This document shows positions 59,541 to 64,000 of a stretch of DNA of 64,000 bases, piece after piece. The notes under the pieces were generated by a model. It saw only the letters and a program-made list of their open reading frames with translations. It had not been told where the DNA came from and ran no database searches. The position numbers were made by a program, and so were the translations under genes. The stretch comes from Caryophanales bacterium UBA6449 (lineage in GTDB: Bacteria; Bacillota_I; Bacilli_A; RFN20; CAG-288). How positions within the stretch are numbered: position 1 is the first letter of the stretch; each line of letters opens with the position of its first letter. The DNA lies in contig DJOB01000005.1 in the NCBI GenBank assembly GCA_002437105.1, positions 116,620 through 180,619 on the forward strand, given 5' to 3'.

Positions 59541-62135
59541 ATGAAGTTGAATATGGAGAGCAATTTCGATTTCGCCAAGGCTGAGAAGGGCTGGGAGAAG
59601 AAGTGGATCGATGGTGGATACTTCAAGGCGGGACGGGATGCGGAGGCGCTGAAGAAGCCCCGCTTCTCTCTCATCGTCCCTCCTCCCAACGTGACTGGGA
59701 AGCTCCATATCGGTCACGCTAAGGATACGACCGAGCAGGATATCATCGCCCGCTACAAGCGGCTCAAGGGATTCGATGTCCTCTATCTGCCCGCGATGGA
59801 CCATGCGGGTATCGCCACTCAGGCGAAGGTGGAGGAGAAGATCAGGTCCGAGGGTCTGGACAAGTACCAGCTCGGGCGCGAGGGGTTCCTCAAGCGGGCC
59901 TGGGAGTGGAAGGACGAGTATGCGCACTCCATCCACGCCCAGTGGGAAGCGATGGGACTGTCCCTGGATTTCTCGCGCGAGCGGTTCACGCTCGACCCCG
60001 GGATGCAGAGGGCGGTGGCCCATGTCTTCAAGACCCTGTTCGATCAGGGACTGATCTACCAGGGTGAGCGGATCATCAACTGGGATCCCGTGCTCCGGAC
60101 CGCACTCAGCAACATCGAGGTCATCCACCAGGATGACCCCGGCGAGTTCTACTATTTCAAGTATCGCCTCAAGGATGATCCCGAGACCTTTTTGACCGTC
60201 GCGACGACTCGGCCCGAGACCATGTTTGGCGATACGGCCCTCGTCTACAACCCCAAGGATGAGCGGTTCAAGAAGTACGACGGCAAGATGTTCATCAATC
60301 CCGCCGATGGATCTCTGCTCCCGCTGATCGCCGATCGGTATGTCGATATGGATTTCGGAACCGGCGTGATGAAGTGCACTCCGGCCCACGATCCCAACGA
60401 CTTCCTCATCGGTCAGCGCCACCATCTCGCGATGCCCGTCATCATGAATCCCGACGCCACCATGAACGAGAAGTGCGGCAAGTATGCGGGCCTGGATCGG
60501 TTCGCCTGCCGCACTCAGCTCGTCTCCGATATCGAGAAGCGTGGCGATCTGATCAAGATCGACCCCATCACCCACAGCGTCGGACACTCCGAGCGGACGG
60601 GGGCGGTCATCGAGCCCTACCTCTGCAAGCAGTGGTTCGTCAAGATGAAGCCTCTAGCGGCGGCGGTCGACCGGATTCAGAAGTCCGCTTCCCGCACCAA
60701 GTTCTTCCCCGATCGGTTCGCGAAGACGTTCCAGCGCTGGCTGGATACCACCGAGGACTGGTGCATATCCCGTCAGCTCTGGTGGGGACACCGGATCCCG
60801 GTCTATACCAATATCAAGACCGGTCAGGTCGTCTGCTCTGAGACCCCGCTCGATCCGGTCGAGTGGAATCAGGATCCCGATGTGCTCGATACCTGGTTCT
60901 CCTCCGGCCTCGCGCCCTTCGCCTTCATGGGCTGGCCTGACGATCTGAGCACCATGAAGCGGTACTACCCGCTCGATGTGATGGTCACCGGCTACGACAT
61001 CATCTTCTTCTGGGTGGCGCGGATGGCTTTCGATGGAGTTCACTTCACCGGCGAGATGCCCTTCAAGCAGGTGGTGCTCCACGGTCTGATCCGCGACAGC
61101 CAGGGACGGAAGATGTCCAAGTCCCTGGGCAACGGCATCGATCCTTTCGCGGTCATAGGCAAGTACGGCTGCGACTCGATGCGGTGGGCTCTCTCCTCTC
61201 AGGGGGCTCCCGGACTGGATCTGAATATCGGCGAGAGCAATTTCAAATCCGCTTCCGAGTTCATCAACAAGGTGTGGAACGCTTCGCGCTACGTCCTCTC
61301 TCAGCTGCCGGAGGGCTACACCTTCACTCCGCTGCCCGACCGCGGTCTGTCGTTCGAATCCTCCTGGATCCTCTCGCGGCTGAAGCAGACCATCAAGGGC
61401 TACGAGAAGAACATGGATAAGTACGCTCAGGGGCGGGCCGCCAAGTATCTCTCGGAATTCGTGTGGAACGATTTCTGCGGCCGCTATCTGGAGTGGACCA
61501 AGGTCGAGCTCAACGGCGCGACGGAGAGCGGAAAGAAGCAGGTCTACGACACCCTCACCTTCGTGCTTCAATCCATCCTGTCGATGCTCTTCCCCTACTG
61601 TCCCTTCGTCTCTGAGACCATCTATTCCCACTTCCCCGGTGCGCGGCCCTCTCTCTTCGATGTCCCCTTCCCCAAGGTCTCGCTGCACCTGGCTACCGCT
61701 CGGATCTCGCGCGGAAAGAAACTGGCCGAGATGGTGACTTACGTCAGGAACTTCAAGGCTGAGAACGGCATGGCTCCCAACGAGGGGGTGGATCTGAAGA
61801 TCCGGTGCGGGAAGAGCGAGTTCGCCGAGCTCTCGCCCATCCTCTCTCGCTTCGCGTTTGCGCGCACTGTCGCTCGTGTGGAGGAGGATCTGTCCGGCAT
61901 GCGGTACTTCCAGACGGTTGGTCTCCTCGTCGATGCGGCCGATAAGGAGGCGCTGAAGAAGAAGATCGCCGAGCGCATCCAGAAGCTGGAATTCGAGGTG
62001 CAGCGCAGCCAGAAGATGCTGGCCAACCAGGGATTCGTCAACCACGCGAAGCCGCAGGTCGTTCAGGCGGAGCGCGATAAGCTGGCGAAGAATCAGGCTG
62101 AGCTAGCTCGCTATCGCGAATCGGTCAAGAACTGA
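59541..62135 (+). CDS. valS: Valyl-tRNA synthetase
   Basis: An 864-residue class I synthetase. The HIGH motif is PPPNVTGKLHIGHAKDTT. The editing (CP1) domain includes TTRPETMFGDTALVYNP and GTGVMKCTPAHDPNDF. CISRQLWWGHRIPVY and VLDTWFSSGLAPFAFMGWP are characteristic. The KMSKS motif is GRKMSKSLGNGIDP. The C-terminal anticodon domain follows, and a coiled coil (KKKIAERIQKLEFEVQRSQKML) ends the protein. ATG 59541 follows GGAGG by 6 bases. A T-box senses tRNA-Val upstream. Confidence 0.97.
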   Translation: MKLNMESNFDFAKAEKGWEKKWIDGGYFKAGRDAEALKKPRFSLIVPPPNVTGKLHIGHAKDTTEQDIIARYKRLKGFDVLYLPAMDHAGIATQAKVEEKIRSEGLDKYQLGREGFLKRAWEWKDEYAHSIHAQWEAMGLSLDFSRERFTLDPGMQRAVAHVFKTLFDQGLIYQGERIINWDPVLRTALSNIEVIHQDDPGEFYYFKYRLKDDPETFLTVATTRPETMFGDTALVYNPKDERFKKYDGKMFINPADGSLLPLIADRYVDMDFGTGVMKCTPAHDPNDFLIGQRHHLAMPVIMNPDATMNEKCGKYAGLDRFACRTQLVSDIEKRGDLIKIDPITHSVGHSERTGAVIEPYLCKQWFVKMKPLAAAVDRIQKSASRTKFFPDRFAKTFQRWLDTTEDWCISRQLWWGHRIPVYTNIKTGQVVCSETPLDPVEWNQDPDVLDTWFSSGLAPFAFMGWPDDLSTMKRYYPLDVMVTGYDIIFFWVARMAFDGVHFTGEMPFKQVVLHGLIRDSQGRKMSKSLGNGIDPFAVIGKYGCDSMRWALSSQGAPGLDLNIGESNFKSASEFINKVWNASRYVLSQLPEGYTFTPLPDRGLSFESSWILSRLKQTIKGYEKNMDKYAQGRAAKYLSEFVWNDFCGRYLEWTKVELNGATESGKKQVYDTLTFVLQSILSMLFPYCPFVSETIYSHFPGARPSLFDVPFPKVSLHLATARISRGKKLAEMVTYVRNFKAENGMAPNEGVDLKIRCGKSEFAELSPILSRFAFARTVARVEEDLSGMRYFQTVGLLVDAADKEALKKKIAERIQKLEFEVQRSQKMLANQGFVNHAKPQVVQAERDKLAKNQAELARYRESVKN

Positions 62136-62166
62136 TCGCTGATCGTCTGAGAGCCGTGTCGATCGT

Positions 62167-62202
62167 GCCTCCTCGGGGGATATTTCCCATGAGGAGGCTT
62201 TT
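62167..62202 (+). terminator. valS terminator-like hairpin overlapping the next ribosome site
   Basis: GCCTCCTC-GG-GGGA-TATT-TCCC-AT-GAGGAGGC followed by TTTTATT. The 3' arm GAGGAGG is also the only ribosome site for the small ORF at 62206. Confidence 0.75.
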
Positions 62203-62205
62203 ATT

Positions 62206-62391
62206 GTGGCAAAACCGATGACACCTGAAGAGAAACGGGCGGTTAAGGGGGGAGAGGCGATAACCCTGACGGGGGTGATGGCTATCATGTCGATCGCCGT
62301 GATGACCGTGATCTGCTACAAGCTGTTCCAATCCGGAGGCAGCCGGCAGGCCAAGGTCACTCTACCGGGCGGATTTTCCTTTGTTTGGTGA
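62206..62391 (+). CDS. Small double-glycine-type peptide (bacteriocin-like or secreted peptide)
   Basis: A 61-residue peptide. GTG 62206 lies 8 bases after GAGGAGG; ATG 62218 (MTPEEKRAVKGG) is a possible second start. The N-terminus resembles the leader of peptides exported by peptidase-containing ABC transporters: charged, with Glu, ending in Gly-Gly at 15-16. The following EAITLTGVMAIMSIAVMTVICYKLF is one hydrophobic helix. The end is PGGFSFVW. Codon use is like the core genome. The ribosome site is part of a strong hairpin, which may be the valS terminator. No transporter or immunity gene is nearby. It could also be a small membrane protein. Confidence 0.5.
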   Translation: MAKPMTPEEKRAVKGGEAITLTGVMAIMSIAVMTVICYKLFQSGGSRQAKVTLPGGFSFVW

Positions 62392-62465
62392 TGGTACCTA
62401 CAACTGGAGCGTGGAAGAGTTTACAATATAGAGGATTGTTGGCTTCAGCGCGGGGAGGTTGAGGT

Positions 62466-63080
62466 ATGGAAGACAAGGATAAAGTGATCGACGTCGTGGG
62501 GGACGATGCCGTCTTCATCAGCGCGATGCGGGCGCTGACTGAACCAGATCGGACCGCGGAGGAGAGGACCAGCGCGGTCGGAACTCTAGACCGGCTCAGC
62601 GCTGAGGGACACGTGCGCTCTACCGTCCTTCTAGGCATCTGCTATCAGGAGGGCTTCTTCGTCGAGAAGAGCCTTCCCATGGCCTTTGATTACTTCAAGC
62701 GCGCGACCTTCTTAGGATCGGTCAACGGCGAGTATCGCCTGGGCGTCATGATGCTTCAGGACGATCTCTACCGCGATGTGGAAAAAGGTGTTCAGCACGT
62801 GAAGAATGCGGCGGCTCGAGGTCTGAAGGATGCCCTGAATACGCTCGGAGATATCTACTGCAAAGGCATCGGTGTCAAGGCGGATCTTTCCGAAGCCGAG
62901 AAGTACTATCGCTTTGCGGCTGATCGGGGTTTGGGGATCGCCTTCTATCACCTCTCTCAGCTCGAATCTCAGCGCGGTGAGGTGGAAAAGGCGGCGGCCG
63001 ACCTGAAAGCGGCTGAAGAGCACGGCTACGATCTCTCTACCGGCAAGCAGGATTATCTCCGTGCGGAGTATCTGGCTTGA
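62466..63080 (+). CDS. Sel1-repeat protein
   Basis: A 204-residue soluble protein. Repeats lie at about 50-165: RSTVLLGICYQEGFFVEKSLPMAFDYFKRATFL, VNGEYRLGVMMLQDDLYRDVEKGVQHVKNAAARG and DALNTLGDIYCKGIGVKADLSEAEKYYRFAADRG. It lacks a signal peptide and is probably an intracellular scaffold. A GGGGAGGTTGAGG site precedes ATG 62466. It overlaps the ung start. A paralogue in fold occurs at 50256. Confidence 0.78.
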   Translation: MEDKDKVIDVVGDDAVFISAMRALTEPDRTAEERTSAVGTLDRLSAEGHVRSTVLLGICYQEGFFVEKSLPMAFDYFKRATFLGSVNGEYRLGVMMLQDDLYRDVEKGVQHVKNAAARGLKDALNTLGDIYCKGIGVKADLSEAEKYYRFAADRGLGIAFYHLSQLESQRGEVEKAAADLKAAEEHGYDLSTGKQDYLRAEYLA

Positions 63081-63781
63081 GTTTCGCTCTACCTTCTGAT
63101 TGGGTGTCCGCCCTCGCTGGCGATGAGCCGAGTTTGAAGCTCGGCTCTTTATATGCTTGCCTCGATCAGGCCTACGCCGAATATCCGGACCGGGTCAATC
63201 CCGCTCCTCGCGATGTCTTTCGGGCGTTTGCGCTCGTTCCCGTCGCGGAAGTGCGGGTCGTGATACTCGGCCAGGATCCCTACCCTGGACACGGGGTCGC
63301 GGATGGACTCGCTTTCTCGACGAGGTGCTCCGTCACACCGATGTCGCTGCGGAATATCAAGGCGGAGATCGCTTCGGAATATGGCGTTCGGCCGTCGAGT
63401 GGAAACGATTTGACCTTCCTAGCTGATCAGGGGGTGCTGCTTTTGAATACCTCGCTGATCTCGCTCGACTCCCGACCGCTCTTTTTTGGCGAAAAAGCGG
63501 AGTTCAAGGAATTTTCGACGGTGGTGGTTCGCCTGCTCTCCCGGCGCGGGAAGGTGGTCTTTCTCATGCTGGGAGGGAAGGCTCAGCAGTTTTCTCGCTT
63601 CGTGGATAGAGGGAGAAATACCGTCTTGGAGACTTCTCATCCTTCTCCTCTTTCCGCCCACCGTGGCTTTCTGGGCTCTGGGATATTCAAGAAGGCGAAT
63701 GAAGCGCTGGAAGGAATGGGATACCGTCCGATCGATTGGAGCGACGGCGCGAGAGATTTGGGAAGCGGAAAAGATTCTTAA
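63077..63781 (+). CDS. ung: Uracil-DNA glycosylase
   Basis: A ~234-residue base excision repair enzyme that removes uracil from DNA. It starts at TTG 63077, overlapping the Sel1 stop by 4 bases. The catalytic loop VVILGQDPYPGHGVADGLAFS holds the Asp of G-Q-D-P-Y. VLLLNTSL is the uracil-binding N. HPSPLSAHRGFLGSGIFKKAN carries the catalytic His and the Leu loop. Family length and order are normal. Confidence 0.96.
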   Translation: MSFALPSDWVSALAGDEPSLKLGSLYACLDQAYAEYPDRVNPAPRDVFRAFALVPVAEVRVVILGQDPYPGHGVADGLAFSTRCSVTPMSLRNIKAEIASEYGVRPSSGNDLTFLADQGVLLLNTSLISLDSRPLFFGEKAEFKEFSTVVVRLLSRRGKVVFLMLGGKAQQFSRFVDRGRNTVLETSHPSPLSAHRGFLGSGIFKKANEALEGMGYRPIDWSDGARDLGSGKDS

Positions 63782-64000
63782 GAAATGTTAAAGAAACCCT
63801 TGCAGGACTTTCCAACTATGTTGTAAACTTTACTCGAACTTTTGTTGGCGATATCGAGTCGCGTGTTCATAGATCTGCGGAGCAGAAAAAAGTTCTGAAA
63901 AATTCCTCAGATACCCCTTGACACCTACAGACAAAAGCGAGAAAATCTACGCTGCTTTCACCGAAAGGTGAAGGGCGAAAATCGATCCTTGAAAACTCGG
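63782..64000 (+). promoter_or_regulatory. Possible rRNA operon promoter and leader
   Basis: No gene is seen to the right edge. A promoter-like TTGCAG (63800-63805) with TGTAAA (63822-63827, spacer 16) and a TTGACA at 63918 with poor -10 are present. A TTTCACC-GAAA-GGTGAAG tetraloop hairpin (63956-63972) and the sequence CCTTGAAAACT near the end resemble the leader that precedes 16S rRNA genes in Firmicutes. The 16S gene itself would lie outside the window. Confidence 0.4.

Overview
The window looks like chromosomal DNA of a Firmicute on the Bacilli/Erysipelotrichia side, possibly an uncultured gut lineage. Supporting signs are CIRCE operators with an hrcA-grpE-dnaK-dnaJ operon, a T-box leader on valS, an RNase J family protein, AddAB, ComEA/ComEC, a TGS-type nucleoside kinase, normal use of TGA as stop, and strong GGAGG ribosome sites. 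Most of it is moderately GC-rich and densely coded. Three stretches look AT-richer by eye: comEA/comEC (about 9.8-12.8 kb), addAB with two small membrane proteins (about 33.5-40.8 kb), and an island at about 51.9-55.4 kb. The lineage assignment is inference from gene content only.

Layout. 1-3.2 kb: the end of a BaiN/HI0933-type flavoprotein, an unknown protein, and an rRNA m5U methyltransferase. 3.2-9.2 kb: two uridine-kinase-like enzymes on the minus strand, a CIRCE-controlled small heat shock protein, and a large lipoprotein with InlB-type repeats. 9.3-15.8 kb: greA, comEA-comEC, a PepV-like dipeptidase, and a TrmB fused to an extra domain. 15.8-20.7 kb: the CIRCE heat shock operon. 20.8-28.2 kb: a GH13 enzyme, a DUF21-CBS membrane protein, an HTH-membrane protein, fmt, a cyclophilin, holA and a HAD phosphatase. 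28.4-33.4 kb (minus): tRNA-His, rpsD, clpB with CIRCE, tyrS. 33.5-50.9 kb (minus): a long run read as Sel1 protein, DinG-type helicase, lepA, a degenerate Fic-fold protein, hemW, P-type ATPase, addB, addA and two small membrane proteins. 51.0-55.4 kb: a hypothetical gene, tRNA-Ala, and an AT-rich island with a broken ParB-type DNA methyltransferase, a secreted/membrane toxin-like protein, its overlapping partner, and a further small gene carrying a repeated toxin-tail fragment. 55.4-63.8 kb: ybaK, an RNase J with a lost metal motif, deoC, rpsT, T-box-valS, a double-glycine small peptide, a Sel1 protein and ung. The last 220 bases look like the leader of an rRNA operon.

How it fits together. 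HrcA, encoded here, probably represses its own operon, clpB and hsp20. At clpB and hsp20 the CIRCE covers the -35 box in the same geometry, and a degenerate second copy does so in front of hrcA. DNA uptake (ComEA/ComEC), recombination (AddAB) and repair (Ung, DinG) genes are present, although their AT-rich composition differs from that of the translation and chaperone genes around them. The most unusual items are the tRNA-Ala-linked island with its toxin/partner-like pair and duplicated tail, the small double-glycine peptide behind valS, the inactive-looking RNase J and Fic proteins, the TrmB fusion, and a valS T-box with no room for a terminator.
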